From: Flavobacterium sp.
GTDB lineage: Bacteria > Bacteroidota > Bacteroidia > Flavobacteriales > Flavobacteriaceae
Assembly: GCA_015665265.1 (NCBI GenBank)
Contig: JADFAM010000126.1
Location: 1 to 50,291, forward strand
Reading direction: 5' to 3'
Length of the DNA: 50,291 nt
Shown in pieces: positions 35,955 to 45,735 of this stretch. Position 1 is the first letter of the stretch; the number at the start of each line of letters is the position of its first letter. The notes under the pieces are model-generated. The model was given only the letters and a program-made list of their open reading frames with translations. It did not search any database and was not told the DNA's origin. Made by a program: the position numbers and the translations under genes.

Positions 35955-36839
35955 ATGTTAAAAAATGTCGCTGGAAGTTCTTTTGATGAAATCAACTTAG
36001 AAAATGGATTTAGAATTCTAGAATTTCAAAATGAAAGTGATGAAACACTCACATTTGAAAGAAATATAGACAGTACTTTCATTCAAATGCACTTTTGCAT
36101 TAAAGGAAACTCAAAATTCTTATTTAATAATGGAAGTTACACTTTTGATGTTCTAGACAAACGCTCAATCATTCTATACAACCCCCAAAGAAGTCTACCA
36201 ATTAATTTAGAGATTTACCCAAATACTATTTTAATCTCTCTTTTAATTTCTATTGAAAAATTTCATTCTCTATTTTCAAAAGAGGCTAGTTATATTCCTT
36301 TTTTAAGTAAAGAAAATAGTAACAAGAAATACTATGATGATGTTGAAATAAAACCAATGGTTTTATTGGTTTTAAATCAAATAGTTAATTCTAGTATCAA
36401 TAGCTCCCTTAGAGATTTATATATCAAAGGAAAAATTTATGAATTATTAAGTCTTCATTTTCAACAAGACGAATCTAATTTAGGAGAATATTGTCCTTTT
36501 TTAGTAGATGAACAAAATGTAATTAAAATTAGAAAAGCAAAGGATATTATTATTTCTAATATGTCTGAACCACCTTCTCTTCAGGAACTTGCAAACGAGA
36601 TAGGATTGAACATAAAAAAATTAAAAGAAGGATTTAAACAAATATATGGAGATACAGTTTTTAGTTTTTTGTTTGATTATAAAATGGAACACGCTAGAAG
36701 ATTATTAGAAAGCAACCAACACAATGTTAATGAAGTAGGATTAAGGGTTGGCTATAGTACATCTAGTCATTTTATAGCCGCGTTCAAAAAAAAGTTTGGC
36801 ACAACTCCCAAGAAATACATAATGTCTCTTAATAAATAG
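35955..36839 (+). CDS. AraC family transcriptional regulator of the heme locus
   Basis: The protein is 294 aa. The N-terminal part (about 1-150) looks like a cupin-type sensing domain (FIQMHFCIKGNSKFLFNNGSYTFDVLDKRSIILYNPQ). The C-terminus has the two helix-turn-helix motifs of AraC: PSLQELANEIGLNIKKLKEGFKQIYG and HNVNEVGLRVGYSTSSHFIAAFKKKFGTTPKKYI. Its closest general resemblance is to PchR-like iron or siderophore regulators. The position back to back with hemA and ahead of hemH makes it the natural regulator of heme synthesis (inference). Confidence 0.9.
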   Translation: MLKNVAGSSFDEINLENGFRILEFQNESDETLTFERNIDSTFIQMHFCIKGNSKFLFNNGSYTFDVLDKRSIILYNPQRSLPINLEIYPNTILISLLISIEKFHSLFSKEASYIPFLSKENSNKKYYDDVEIKPMVLLVLNQIVNSSINSSLRDLYIKGKIYELLSLHFQQDESNLGEYCPFLVDEQNVIKIRKAKDIIISNMSEPPSLQELANEIGLNIKKLKEGFKQIYGDTVFSFLFDYKMEHARRLLESNQHNVNEVGLRVGYSTSSHFIAAFKKKFGTTPKKYIMSLNK

Positions 36840-36884
36840 TCTTTAAATTATATTTAATTTCCAATAGTTAAAATAAGAATCCAT

Positions 36885-37391
36885 TTGAAACAGTTAAGTC
36901 ACGAAGACATTCAAAATAATCATCAACAATTTCCAATTACTATTGTTTGTGATGCTATTAGGACTCCTGGTAATATTGGAATGTGTTTTAGGATTGCTGA
37001 AAGTTTTGGGGTGTCAAAAATTTATCTTCACCAAAGTTCACCATCTACAGAAAATAATACTGTAAAACGAACTGCTAGAAATACCATAAATCAAATTGAG
37101 CATACTATTTATACTAATTTTAATGATACTATTCGTAAATTAAAAGAAGAAGGAAATACAATTATTGGTATAGAAATTACCGATAAGAGTATAGATATCC
37201 AAGATTTTAATTTTAGAAATCTTAAAAAAATCGTTTTACTTTTGGGAAGTGAACGAAACGGTATTAAAAATATTGAGTATTTAGATCACAGCATATGCAT
37301 TCCAATGTTTGGCAGGAATTCTTCCATGAATGTAATTCACAGCTTAAGCATAGCTCTTTACGAGGTAACCAATCAATTAAAAAAGAATTAA
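36885..37391 (+). CDS. TrmH/SpoU family RNA methyltransferase (SPOUT fold), TTG start
   Basis: The protein is 168 aa with a minimal SPOUT domain and no extra RNA-binding domain. It has PITIVCDAIRTPGNIGMCFRIAESFG, VLLLGSERNGI and the knot motif NSSMNVIHSLSIALYE. The methyl donor is S-adenosylmethionine; the target is likely a tRNA or rRNA 2'-O-ribose, not identifiable here. The start is TTG (KQLSHEDIQNNH...), with no upstream ATG in frame; the length agrees with the family. It lies between the regulator and hemH on the same strand. Confidence 0.88.
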   Translation: MKQLSHEDIQNNHQQFPITIVCDAIRTPGNIGMCFRIAESFGVSKIYLHQSSPSTENNTVKRTARNTINQIEHTIYTNFNDTIRKLKEEGNTIIGIEITDKSIDIQDFNFRNLKKIVLLLGSERNGIKNIEYLDHSICIPMFGRNSSMNVIHSLSIALYEVTNQLKKN

Positions 37392-37426
37392 ATATTTACA
37401 AAAGTCACTGAAATAAATTTTAAAAA

Positions 37427-38446
37427 ATGAAAGGAGTCTTACTAGTTAACTTAGGTTCACCTGACACTACAAAAACAAAAGATGTTAAGCGTTATTTGGG
37501 TGAATTTTTAATGGATGAGAGAGTAATTGATATTGCTTACTGGAAACGTTTCCTTCTCATTAAAGGAATTATTTTACAGGTAAGACCAAAAAAATCGGGT
37601 GCTGCTTACAAAAAAATATGGTGGGAAGAAGGTTCTCCTTTAGTTGTTATTTCTGAACGATTTTCTAATAAAGTAACTTCAAAAGCAGAAATTCCTGTTT
37701 CTCTAGCAATGAGATATGGATCGATGAGTATGGAGAAAGGTTTTAAGGAGTTAACTGATCAAGGTGTTGATGAGATTTTACTTGTTCCATTATATCCTCA
37801 TTATGCAATGTCTTCCTATGAGACCGTTACAGTAAAAGCAGAACAAATTGTAGCGACCCATTACCCTAACGTAATTATGGATATACTTCCTGCTTTTTAT
37901 AACAAACCGGAATACATAAAAGCAATGAGTGATAATATTAAAAATCATTTAAATGGTTTTGATTATGACCATGTATTATTTTCTTACCATGGAATACCCG
38001 AGAGACACATCAAAAAATCAGACCCCACTAAAAATCATTGCAAATTAGATGGTAGTTGTTGCGAACGTAATTCTGTAGCTCACCATACTTGTTACAGGCA
38101 CCAATGTTTTGAAACTACAAAAGGAATTGTTGAAAATTTAGAACTAAAGGATGGAACCTTTAGTAATTCTTTTCAATCTAGATTACTGAAAGATCCATGG
38201 TTAAAACCCTACACAGATTTTGAGTTAGAAAAATTTCCTGAGGAAGGTAAAAAGAAAGTTGCTGTAGTTACACCTGCTTTTGTATCAGATTGTCTTGAAA
38301 CACTTGAAGAAATTGCCATGGAAGGAAAAGAAGATTTTTTAGAAGCTGGAGGAACTGACTTCAAACATATTCCTTGTATGAATGACAATGATGACTGGGT
38401 TGATGTCATGGCAAGTTGGATTCAAAATTGGCAGAAAACCAACTAA
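37427..38446 (+). CDS. hemH: Ferrochelatase (protoporphyrin/coproporphyrin ferrochelatase)
   Basis: The protein is 339 aa. It inserts Fe2+ into the porphyrin ring, the last step of heme synthesis. The N-terminus GVLLVNLGSPDTTKTKDVKRYL, LVPLYPHYAMSSYETV, FSYHGIPERHIKKSDPT with the catalytic His, and VVTPAFVSDCLETLEEIA are all present. A Cys-rich insert (HCKLDGSCCERNSVAHHTC..HQC) is seen after the active-site motif; some ferrochelatases bind an iron-sulfur cluster, but the cluster cannot be asserted here. It begins 35 bases after the methyltransferase gene. Confidence 0.97.
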   Translation: MKGVLLVNLGSPDTTKTKDVKRYLGEFLMDERVIDIAYWKRFLLIKGIILQVRPKKSGAAYKKIWWEEGSPLVVISERFSNKVTSKAEIPVSLAMRYGSMSMEKGFKELTDQGVDEILLVPLYPHYAMSSYETVTVKAEQIVATHYPNVIMDILPAFYNKPEYIKAMSDNIKNHLNGFDYDHVLFSYHGIPERHIKKSDPTKNHCKLDGSCCERNSVAHHTCYRHQCFETTKGIVENLELKDGTFSNSFQSRLLKDPWLKPYTDFELEKFPEEGKKKVAVVTPAFVSDCLETLEEIAMEGKEDFLEAGGTDFKHIPCMNDNDDWVDVMASWIQNWQKTN

Positions 38447-38481
38447 TAATTAGAAAAAAAATAATCTCAAAATATTTCAGA

Positions 38482-39078
38482 ATGGATATTTCATACATAA
38501 AAGCATTACATATCATTTTTGTTATCACTTGGTTTGCTGGCTTATTTTATATCGTTCGGTTATTTATTTATTTTGCTGAAGCAGAAAACAAAAAAGAACC
38601 AGCTAAATCTATCTTACAGACTCAGTACAAACTAATGAGTAAACGCCTTTGGTATATTATTACTTGGCCATCTGCAGTCTTAGCTAGTTTTTTTGCTTTT
38701 TGGATGCTATATCTTGTGCCATCTTATTTAACCATGCCATGGATGCATGTAAAATTATCTTTTGTACTTGCTTTATATTTTTACCATGCTGGTTGTCAAA
38801 AAATATTTAAACAACAGCAAATGAATAGTGTGAAGTACACATCTTTTAAATTGAGAATATGGAATGAAGTTGCTACAATTTTATTATTTGCAATTGTATT
38901 TTTAGTGGTTTTAAAAAGTGCTATTTCATGGATATGGGGTGTAATTGGTATTATTTTATTAGGTATTTTACTTATGTTATCAATTCGCCTTTACAAAAAA
39001 ATTAAATTAAAAAATGGTTGGGAAAATGATAAGCATGAAATTTCAGAAGACGCCAATCAATCCAACTCAAATAATTAA
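38482..39078 (+). CDS. hemJ: Protoporphyrinogen IX oxidase HemJ (CopD-like membrane protein)
   Basis: From the ATG at 38482 the product is 198 aa. It begins MDISYIKALHIIFVITWFAGL, giving the conserved His10 in the first membrane helix, and has four further hydrophobic segments; KLSFVLALYFYHAGCQK carries other conserved HemJ residues. HemJ oxidises protoporphyrinogen IX to protoporphyrin IX. An earlier in-frame ATG (38416) overlaps hemH and adds a polar N-terminus, so it is not used. It completes the heme route between hemF and hemH. The charged C-terminal tail (KHEISEDANQSNSNN) is cytoplasmic. Confidence 0.93.
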   Translation: MDISYIKALHIIFVITWFAGLFYIVRLFIYFAEAENKKEPAKSILQTQYKLMSKRLWYIITWPSAVLASFFAFWMLYLVPSYLTMPWMHVKLSFVLALYFYHAGCQKIFKQQQMNSVKYTSFKLRIWNEVATILLFAIVFLVVLKSAISWIWGVIGIILLGILLMLSIRLYKKIKLKNGWENDKHEISEDANQSNSNN

Positions 39079-39112
39079 ATTTTTGAAAAATTTTAATTAT
39101 TAAAAACCCTTA

Positions 39113-40342
39113 ATGAAAAAAAACAAAAATCAAGCTGCACTAGGATTTATTTTTATCACCATGCTGATTGATGTCATTGGTTGGGGAATCATCATTCCTG
39201 TAATCCCAGGTCTGATCGAAGAACTGATACAAGGAGATATAAGTGAGGCTGCAAAAGTAGGTGGTTGGATCACATTTGCCTATGCAATCACCCAATTTAT
39301 TTTTGCTCCATTAATTGGTAATTTGAGTGATCAATTCGGAAGACGGCCCATTATTTTAATTTCTTTACTAGGCTTTACGCTAGATTACATCTTATTAGCA
39401 TTAGCTCCCTCAATTACATGGTTGTTTATTGGACGAATTATTGCTGGAATTACAGGTGCAAGTATAACTACAGCTTCGGCATATATTGCAGATATCAGCT
39501 CAATAGAAAATAGAGCAAAAAACTTTGGAATGATTGGAGCTGCCTTTGGATTAGGCTTTATCATTGGACCCGTTATAGGAGGGCTTCTAGGACAATATGG
39601 TGCTAGAGTTCCTTTTTATGCTGCAGCAGCTTTATGTTTTTTAAATTTCCTATACGGGTATTTTATCTTACCAGAATCTTTACCAAAAGAAAAAAGGAGT
39701 GTATTAAACCTTAAAAAAGCTAATCCTATAGGAAGTTTTTTACACCTTAAAAAATATCCTAAATTAATTGGGTTGGCTTCGTCTATGTTTCTCTTGTACG
39801 TTGCATCCCACGCTATTCAAAGTAATTGGAGTTTCTTTACGATGTATAAATTTAATTGGGATGAGAAAATGGTTGGAATTTCTCTTGGAGTAATTGGTTT
39901 ATTTGTTGCATTGGTTCAAGGAGTTCTAATTAGATGGGTGAATCCGTGGTTAGGAAATGAAAAAAGTATTTATGCAGGATTTTTTCTTTACAGCTTAGGG
40001 ATGTTATTATTTACTTTCGCTAATCAAAGCTGGATGATGTTTATCTTCCTAATTCCGTATTGTTTGGGAGGTATAGCAGGACCTGCTTTACAAGCGGTAA
40101 TATCTATTCAAGTTCCTGAGACAGAACAAGGTAAAATACAAGGAACTTTAACAAGTTTAATGAGTGCATCTGCAATAGTAGGGCCACCGCTAATGACAGG
40201 TATTTTCTACTATTTCACCAAAGAACAAACGCCTTTTGAGTTTGCTGGAGCTCCTTTTTTATTAGCTTCAATTTTAATGACTATAAGTGCCTTGATGGCT
40301 TATTACTCTTTTAGGAAAGATTCTTTGAGCGCCAAGAGATAG
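39113..40342 (+). CDS. Tet-like (TCR/Tet) MFS transporter
   Basis: The protein is 409 aa with 12 predicted membrane helices. The MFS motif A is complete ([19 protein letters not shown]), as is [21 protein letters not shown] in helix 5, which marks the drug/H+ antiporter group, and a second weak motif follows. TetA-like names are common for it in Flavobacteriia, but tetracycline export is not shown. It continues the hemJ strand after 34 bases. A role in drug or metabolite export is inferred from the family only. Confidence 0.9.
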   Translation: MKKNKNQAALGFIFITMLIDVIGWGIIIPVIPGLIEELIQGDISEAAKVGGWITFAYAITQFIFAPLIGNLSDQFGRRPIILISLLGFTLDYILLALAPSITWLFIGRIIAGITGASITTASAYIADISSIENRAKNFGMIGAAFGLGFIIGPVIGGLLGQYGARVPFYAAAALCFLNFLYGYFILPESLPKEKRSVLNLKKANPIGSFLHLKKYPKLIGLASSMFLLYVASHAIQSNWSFFTMYKFNWDEKMVGISLGVIGLFVALVQGVLIRWVNPWLGNEKSIYAGFFLYSLGMLLFTFANQSWMMFIFLIPYCLGGIAGPALQAVISIQVPETEQGKIQGTLTSLMSASAIVGPPLMTGIFYYFTKEQTPFEFAGAPFLLASILMTISALMAYYSFRKDSLSAKR

Positions 40343-40352
40343 ATAAAAAAAC

Positions 40353-40970
40353 TTAGTTTTTTATACTTTGTTCAAAAGGAATCCTATTCACAATACTCCT
40401 CCCCAAAGTAACCTCATCTGCATATTCTAACTCATCTCCTACTGAAATCCCTCGAGCTATCGTAGAAGTAAGCACGTCATAATCTTCAATTTGCTTAAAA
40501 ATATAAAAATTGGTAGTATCTCCTTCCATAGTAGAACTTAACGCAAAAATTAACTCTTTAACTTCTTTATTTTTAACCTTGGCAACTAGGCTATCTATCT
40601 CTAAATTTTGTGGACCGATTCCTTCAATTGGTGAAATTTTACCACCTAAAACATGATACAAACCCCTAAATTGAGATGTGTTTTCTATAGCCATAACATC
40701 TCTAATATCTTCAACAACACAAACTATTTCTGGATTTCGTTTTGGATTACTACAAATTTCACACAAGACAGTATCGGAAATATTATAACACTTTTTACAT
40801 GACTTAACCTCTGTTCTTAATAATTGAAGAGACTCTGTTAAGTATTTTGTGTTTTCAGAAGGTTGCTTTAATAAATGCAATACCAAACGTAAGGCAGTTC
40901 GTTTTCCTATACCAGGCAAACGGGATACTTCATTTACTGCATTTTCTAAAAGTTTTGATGAAAAATCCAT
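40353..40970 (-). CDS. recR: Recombination mediator protein RecR
   Basis: From the ATG at 40970 the protein is 205 aa, the typical RecR length. It starts [28 protein letters not shown] with the helix-hairpin-helix. A Cys4 zinc finger ([16 protein letters not shown]) and a Toprim domain ([16 protein letters not shown]...[13 protein letters not shown]) follow. With RecF/RecO it loads RecA on gapped DNA. An upstream in-frame ATG (41030) would add 20 hydrophobic residues not found in the family and overlaps the divergent promoter region, so I reject it. It is convergent with the MFS gene, 10 bases away. Confidence 0.97.
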   Translation of the reverse strand: MDFSSKLLENAVNEVSRLPGIGKRTALRLVLHLLKQPSENTKYLTESLQLLRTEVKSCKKCYNISDTVLCEICSNPKRNPEIVCVVEDIRDVMAIENTSQFRGLYHVLGGKISPIEGIGPQNLEIDSLVAKVKNKEVKELIFALSSTMEGDTTNFYIFKQIEDYDVLTSTIARGISVGDELEYADEVTLGRSIVNRIPFEQSIKN

Positions 40971-41084
40971 TGTTACAAAACTACAACTTATACTTAAAAA
41001 AGTATAGAGAAAAAAGACAAAAGACCTCAAATCTATATTATCTGTATTCTAAAAAAACTATATTCGTCAATATTAATTTATATA

Positions 41085-42530
41085 ATGAAGCCACTACACA
41101 TTTTATTTTTAATTGTTGGATATTTTAGTGTCCTGATTTTAATCTCATTTATCACAGGAAGAAAAGCAACTAATGATACATTCTTCAAGGCAAACAATTC
41201 ATCTCCTTGGTATTTAGTAGCTTTTGGAATGATAGGTGCCTCACTCTCCGGTGTTACCTTTATTTCTGTACCAGGATGGGTTGAAAACCAGAGCATGAGT
41301 TATATGCAAATGGTATTTGGATATATTGTTGGTTATGCGGTGATTGGCCTTGTATTACTACCTCTATATTATCAACTAAATCTTACCTCTATATACACCT
41401 ATTTAGAAGACAGATTTGGTAGATATTCATATAAAACTGGTGCCTCATTTTTCTTACTATCCAGAACAATTGGGGCAGCATTTCGTTTATTTTTAGTTGC
41501 TAATGTATTACAACTTCTACTCTTTGATGAATTTGGAATTCCATTTTGGTTTACAGTTACCATCACCATATTATTAATTTGGTTATACACATTTAAAGGA
41601 GGTATTAAAACTATTGTTTGGACAGATACCCTACAAACATTATTTATGCTAATTGCTGTTGGTGTATGTATTTATACCATTTCAGATGAAATGAATATTT
41701 CAAATATATTTAGTTATGTAGCAGATAATGAATTGTCTAAAACTTTCTTTTTTGAGGATTACAAAACTGGGAATTATTTTTGGAAACGTTTCTTCTCTGG
41801 AGCGTTTATTGCCATTGTAATGACTGGTTTAGACCAAGATATGATGCAAAAAAATCTAAGCTGTAGAAACTTAAAAGATGCACAAAAAAACATGTTTTGG
41901 TTTACCATAGTTTTGGTGATTGTAAATTTTTTCTTTTTAGCACTGGGAGTTTTATTAACAGATTATGCTCAGCAAAATGGAATAGATGCTCATAAAGACG
42001 AACTCTTCCCAATTATTGCCACTAAGGGGTCTTTAGGCATAGCTACTGCCATGTTCTTTTTATTAGGGTTGATAGCAGCTGCCTATTCGAGTGCAGACTC
42101 TGCACTAACCTCACTTACAACATCATTTAGTATTGATATTTTAGAAATAGACAAAAAAGAGAATACAGTTGTTCAGGAAAATCTTAGAAAAAAAATTCAT
42201 GTACTATTCTCTATAATTTTAATTATTGTAATTCTAATTTTTAAATATTTTATAGCTGATGAAAGTGTTATTGCAAAAATATTCACTTTTGCAGGGTACA
42301 CCTACGGCCCACTTTTAGGGTTATATTCTTTTGGGCTATTTACCAACTTTAAAGTTAAAGATACAGCAGTTCCATTCATCTGTATTTTTTCACCTATACT
42401 AACATTACTAACCAACTATACAACTATTACTTGTTTTGAATTTGATTTTGAGTTTTTTGTCCTAGTATTAAATGGAGCTTACACATTTATAGGTTTAATT
42501 TTATTTAAAAAAAACACTGATCACTTGTAA
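41085..42530 (+). CDS. Sodium:solute symporter (SSS family), second copy
   Basis: The protein is 481 aa with about 13 hydrophobic segments. FFKANNSSPWYLVAFGMIGASLSGVTFISVPGWVE is the characteristic unwound first core helix, and LGLIAAAYSSADSALTSLTTSFSIDIL gives the Ser-rich sodium site. It is only distantly similar to the copy at 13058-14509. Substrate unknown. It is divergent from recR with 114 bases between; a near-consensus TATATTCG lies at 41059-41066. A DUF6962-like membrane protein follows after 26 bases and may be co-transcribed. Confidence 0.92.
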   Translation: MKPLHILFLIVGYFSVLILISFITGRKATNDTFFKANNSSPWYLVAFGMIGASLSGVTFISVPGWVENQSMSYMQMVFGYIVGYAVIGLVLLPLYYQLNLTSIYTYLEDRFGRYSYKTGASFFLLSRTIGAAFRLFLVANVLQLLLFDEFGIPFWFTVTITILLIWLYTFKGGIKTIVWTDTLQTLFMLIAVGVCIYTISDEMNISNIFSYVADNELSKTFFFEDYKTGNYFWKRFFSGAFIAIVMTGLDQDMMQKNLSCRNLKDAQKNMFWFTIVLVIVNFFFLALGVLLTDYAQQNGIDAHKDELFPIIATKGSLGIATAMFFLLGLIAAAYSSADSALTSLTTSFSIDILEIDKKENTVVQENLRKKIHVLFSIILIIVILIFKYFIADESVIAKIFTFAGYTYGPLLGLYSFGLFTNFKVKDTAVPFICIFSPILTLLTNYTTITCFEFDFEFFVLVLNGAYTFIGLILFKKNTDHL

Positions 42531-42556
42531 CTAGAATCTTTAAAAAAAATATTATA

Positions 42557-43180
42557 ATGATAAATGCATTAGAATTAGTTTCGATATCAGATTTTGCACT
42601 TTCCATAGTTTGTCTATTTCTTGCTGGATTATCATTAGGAAATGGTAAAACCAATAAATCTCCAGATACCTATCTAGGCTTTTTTATAATTTTCATAGGC
42701 TTATCTGCTTTTATGGGTGGATTAAATCATGGTTTTTTTGAGCCTTTAGATCAAAGTTTTTACCCAAAGCTCTTAACCTACATATTTGCTGCAGGTGGAA
42801 CTTTCTGTATTTTTAACTATACCATCAAAGTATTTACTAAGGGTAAAGTTGCTAATATATTGACTATTATTAGCTATGTTCAGCTTATTGGTTTTGTATT
42901 AGCTACTTTTTACATTGATGATTTTATATTAGTAATTGGAAATTATGCCCCTATTTTATTTTTCTTTTTTATTATGAATTTTATCAACTTTAAAAGAGGA
43001 AAAAGAGAACAATACTTTTCACTTTTCTTTCTAATAATGACACTAGGGACTATTGTACAAGTAGCCAAAATAGATGCATCGGAATTAATAAATAATAGTA
43101 CTTTATTTCATAGTATTGTTTTAGTGGGGTATCTCATTTTGTATGTTGGTATTCAGCAAAAGAAATCATCTAACCCTTAA
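42557..43180 (+). CDS. Multi-pass membrane protein, DUF6962-like
   Basis: The protein is 207 aa with seven hydrophobic segments spread through its length and short loops. The conserved-looking piece FIIFIGLSAFMGGLNHGFFEP places a His in a loop between helices 2 and 3. I match it tentatively to DUF6962; no function is known. It sits directly downstream of the second symporter, so a shared transport-related role is possible but not shown. Confidence 0.7.
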   Translation: MINALELVSISDFALSIVCLFLAGLSLGNGKTNKSPDTYLGFFIIFIGLSAFMGGLNHGFFEPLDQSFYPKLLTYIFAAGGTFCIFNYTIKVFTKGKVANILTIISYVQLIGFVLATFYIDDFILVIGNYAPILFFFFIMNFINFKRGKREQYFSLFFLIMTLGTIVQVAKIDASELINNSTLFHSIVLVGYLILYVGIQQKKSSNP

Positions 43181-43249
43181 AATCTTTTACTATTATTTTC
43201 TTTTGAGTCTTAAAATCCTTCGTATTTTTACCTTCATAACTATTATCAA

Positions 43250-43897
43250 ATGTCAAAAGATCTAAGTAACTACAGAAAATCTTACGAGAAACAAGAGCTA
43301 TTAGAAAGTAATTGCCCAGAAAACCCGTTAGAATTATTTCAGAAATGGTTTTTAAATGCGGACGCGTCTAATACTGTTGAGGAAACAAATGCGGTGTCTC
43401 TTAGTACTGTTGGTAAAGATGGATATCCTAAAAGCAGAATAGTACTCCTCAAGAAATACACATGGGAGGGTTTTATTTTTTACACTAATTATAATTCTGA
43501 AAAAGGAAAAGCTATTCAAGAAAACAATCAAGTCTGTTTATCATTTTTTTGGCCAGCTCTAGAACAACAAATTATCATAAAAGGCAAAGCTGAAAAATTA
43601 CCGGAAAATTTATCAGATGGATATTTTGAATCCAGACCAACAGGAAGTAAACTTGGTGCTTGGGCCTCTAACCAAAGTACGGTTGTAGAATCTAGAGATA
43701 TTTTAGAGAAGAATCTTCAAAAGTTTGAAGAAAAATTTGAAGGAAAAGAAATCACAAGACCTCCTCATTGGGGTGGTTTCATGGTAAAACCAATATCTAT
43801 TGAATTTTGGCAAGGTAGACCCAATAGAATGCATGACAGAATTCTTTACACATTAAAAGAAGATTTTTCGTGGAAAATTGAAAGATTGGAACCTTAA
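43250..43897 (+). CDS. pdxH: Pyridoxamine/pyridoxine 5'-phosphate oxidase
   Basis: The protein is 215 aa, normal for PdxH. It oxidises pyridoxine or pyridoxamine 5'-phosphate to PLP with FMN and oxygen. The FMN-binding segment GYPKSRIVLLKKYTWEGFIFYTNYNSEKGKAI, FFWPALEQQIIIKGKAEKL, the SKLGAWASNQS substrate segment and the C-terminal signature SIEFWQGRPNRMHDRILY...WKIERLEP are all present. PLP is needed by HemL in this same window, though the genes are not linked by operon. Confidence 0.97.
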   Translation: MSKDLSNYRKSYEKQELLESNCPENPLELFQKWFLNADASNTVEETNAVSLSTVGKDGYPKSRIVLLKKYTWEGFIFYTNYNSEKGKAIQENNQVCLSFFWPALEQQIIIKGKAEKLPENLSDGYFESRPTGSKLGAWASNQSTVVESRDILEKNLQKFEEKFEGKEITRPPHWGGFMVKPISIEFWQGRPNRMHDRILYTLKEDFSWKIERLEP

Positions 43898-43929
43898 TTT
43901 TTATATTTACTATTCTAAAATAGAATTGT

Positions 43930-44418
43930 TTGAAAACATTATACATTGTTAGACATGCTAAATCCTCATGGGATTATACAAATATAGAAGACATCGACAG
44001 GCCCTTGAAAAAAAGAGGCATTAAAGATGCTCATTTAATGTCTAAATTTTTATCTAAGAAAATTAAAAAGCCCGATGTCTTTATTTCTAGTGTTGCCAAC
44101 AGAGCACTCCATACGAGCGTTATTTTTTGTCAAAACTTTAATTACCCTTTTTCAAATCTTAAAATTAAAAAAGAATTGTACAGCTTTAGTGATGGTTATT
44201 TAGTAAAAACTGTAAAAGCTCTTGATAACAGTTTTGATTCAGCTATTATTTTTAGTCATGACCATGGAATCAATACTTTTGTAAATAAATATGGGAGCAA
44301 GCCAATAACTCATGTTAGTACCTGTGGAGTCATTGGATTAAAATTTGAAGAAAAACACTGGAAAGACATAAAAAAAGGGACAACTGTCATGGCTGAATTC
44401 CCTAAAAATCACAAGTAG
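43930..44418 (+). CDS. SixA-like histidine phosphatase, TTG start
   Basis: The protein is 162 aa in the branch-1 histidine phosphatase family. The catalytic motif is RHAKSSWD (Arg-His as phospho-acceptor), then DIDRPLKKRGIKDAHLM, SSVANRALHTS and FSHDHGINTFVNKY, with the second His. E. coli SixA dephosphorylates a His-phosphotransfer protein; here the target is unknown. The start is TTG at 43930 (KTLYIVRHAK), since no ATG lies in frame upstream and the length fits the family. It is 32 bases after pdxH. Confidence 0.9.
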   Translation: MKTLYIVRHAKSSWDYTNIEDIDRPLKKRGIKDAHLMSKFLSKKIKKPDVFISSVANRALHTSVIFCQNFNYPFSNLKIKKELYSFSDGYLVKTVKALDNSFDSAIIFSHDHGINTFVNKYGSKPITHVSTCGVIGLKFEEKHWKDIKKGTTVMAEFPKNHK

Positions 44419-44480
44419 GAAGAAGATGGTTAGCCCATAACTTTTATTTCAACTCAATGCTAGAACACCATAAAAAGACC

Positions 44481-45506
44481 TTAAAATTGGTGCTTTTTAA
44501 AAAAAGATCTGATTAAAGTATCAAAGTGATCATTCTCTTCAAAATTTATAGACATCTTTAGATAACTTAATGAAGAAATCTTGTCAGATAATCTCATATA
44601 ATCTTTTTCAGTGGTTAAAAGTATTTTCTTTTCTGAGGTTATTGAAGAATACTTTGCTGTGATAACATCTATTTCTTTTGCAGTAAATTGATGATGGTCT
44701 GAATATTTTAAGTGATGAACTTTATTATCCTTTGCTTTTAAAAATGAAACCAATGGTGTTGGATTGGCTATACCAGTAAGTAATACTATTTCATAATCAC
44801 TCAAAGTCTTCAATGGTATATTTTGGTTGCCTGAGGTTTTGTTATGATAACTAATAGTAGAAAAAAAGACATGCTGTTTTGATGTTACTTTTAATTTTCT
44901 TTTGATGTCTTGTTTTTTTGCTAAAGACAGGTCAATTGGACATTTGGTCACTATAATAATATGAGCTCTTTTAGCACCCCCTCTACTTTCTCTTAAATTT
45001 CCAGTAGGTAAAACAAAATCATCGGAATATAAATCATCAAATTTTGTTAATAAAATATAACAGTTAGCCTTCACTTTTCTGTGCTGAAATGCATCATCTA
45101 ACAAAACTAAATCAAGTGGGTATTTTTTCTGAAGTTCTTGAATACCGTTTACACGATTTTCGTCAACTGCTACAAATATTTTTGGAAATTTTTTAAAAAA
45201 TTGAAGGGGTTCGTCCCCAACATCTTGTGAAGTATGAGCATCGTTAATAAAAACAAATCCGGTGGTTTTTCTTTTATAACCCCTACTTAAAACAGCTACT
45301 TTAGTATCATTTTGTAAAAGTTTAATCAAATATTCTATTTGTGGTGTTTTTCCTGTTCCTCCAACACTCAAATTACCAACGGCAATGACAGGAATGTCGA
45401 AACTCTTGGATTTCAAGAAACCAACATCATAAAAATAATTACGAATTCTTGTAACAAAATCATACAAGAGAGTTAAAGGAAACAATAAAAATCGAAATAA
45501 ACTCAC
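44481..45506 (-). CDS. lpxK: Tetraacyldisaccharide 4'-kinase (lipid A synthesis)
   Basis: The protein is 341 aa from a GTG start at 45506 (SLFRFLLFPLTLLYDFVTRIRN), which matches where LpxK homologues begin. It phosphorylates the tetraacyldisaccharide to lipid IVA at the inner membrane. The Walker A motif is VGNLSVGGTGKTP, with LLDDAFQHRKV and LLTTEKDYMRL as other conserved segments. A longer frame opens with TTG at 45563, but the promoter-like TATTTTCG (45550-45557, minus) falls within it, so the shorter form is preferred. The gene is convergent with the SixA-like gene. Confidence 0.93.
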   Translation of the reverse strand: MSLFRFLLFPLTLLYDFVTRIRNYFYDVGFLKSKSFDIPVIAVGNLSVGGTGKTPQIEYLIKLLQNDTKVAVLSRGYKRKTTGFVFINDAHTSQDVGDEPLQFFKKFPKIFVAVDENRVNGIQELQKKYPLDLVLLDDAFQHRKVKANCYILLTKFDDLYSDDFVLPTGNLRESRGGAKRAHIIIVTKCPIDLSLAKKQDIKRKLKVTSKQHVFFSTISYHNKTSGNQNIPLKTLSDYEIVLLTGIANPTPLVSFLKAKDNKVHHLKYSDHHQFTAKEIDVITAKYSSITSEKKILLTTEKDYMRLSDKISSLSYLKMSINFEENDHFDTLIRSFFKKHQF

Positions 45507-45639
45507 AAAATATATTTTTAATGAAAATCCTGAAAGTGCGATATTAGCACGAAAATACAACAAAATTTTTCTTCTTTTTTTTATCTACTAATTTGAAAAA
45601 AGTTACCATGGTAATTCAGACAATTTTGAATTAAAATAG

Positions 45640-45647
45640 TAACTTTG
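45640..45647 (+). promoter_or_regulatory. -7 promoter element upstream of the Nif3-like gene
   Basis: TAACTTTG matches TAnnTTTG exactly. It lies 88 bases before the ATG at 45736, so the transcript would have a fairly long leader. No good -33 TTG is at the right distance. Confidence 0.4.
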
Positions 45648-45735
45648 AGAATGTTGAATTTCTATTTAATTAGATTCGTAAGAGAGTTTTACTTTAGACA
45701 TAGACAATTTTAATAAAACAACCTTGAGAAACAAA

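Noticed and set aside
38416..38481. Longer HemJ form starting inside hemH.
   Set aside because: The added residues are polar, overlap hemH and precede the conserved membrane start MDISYIKALH.
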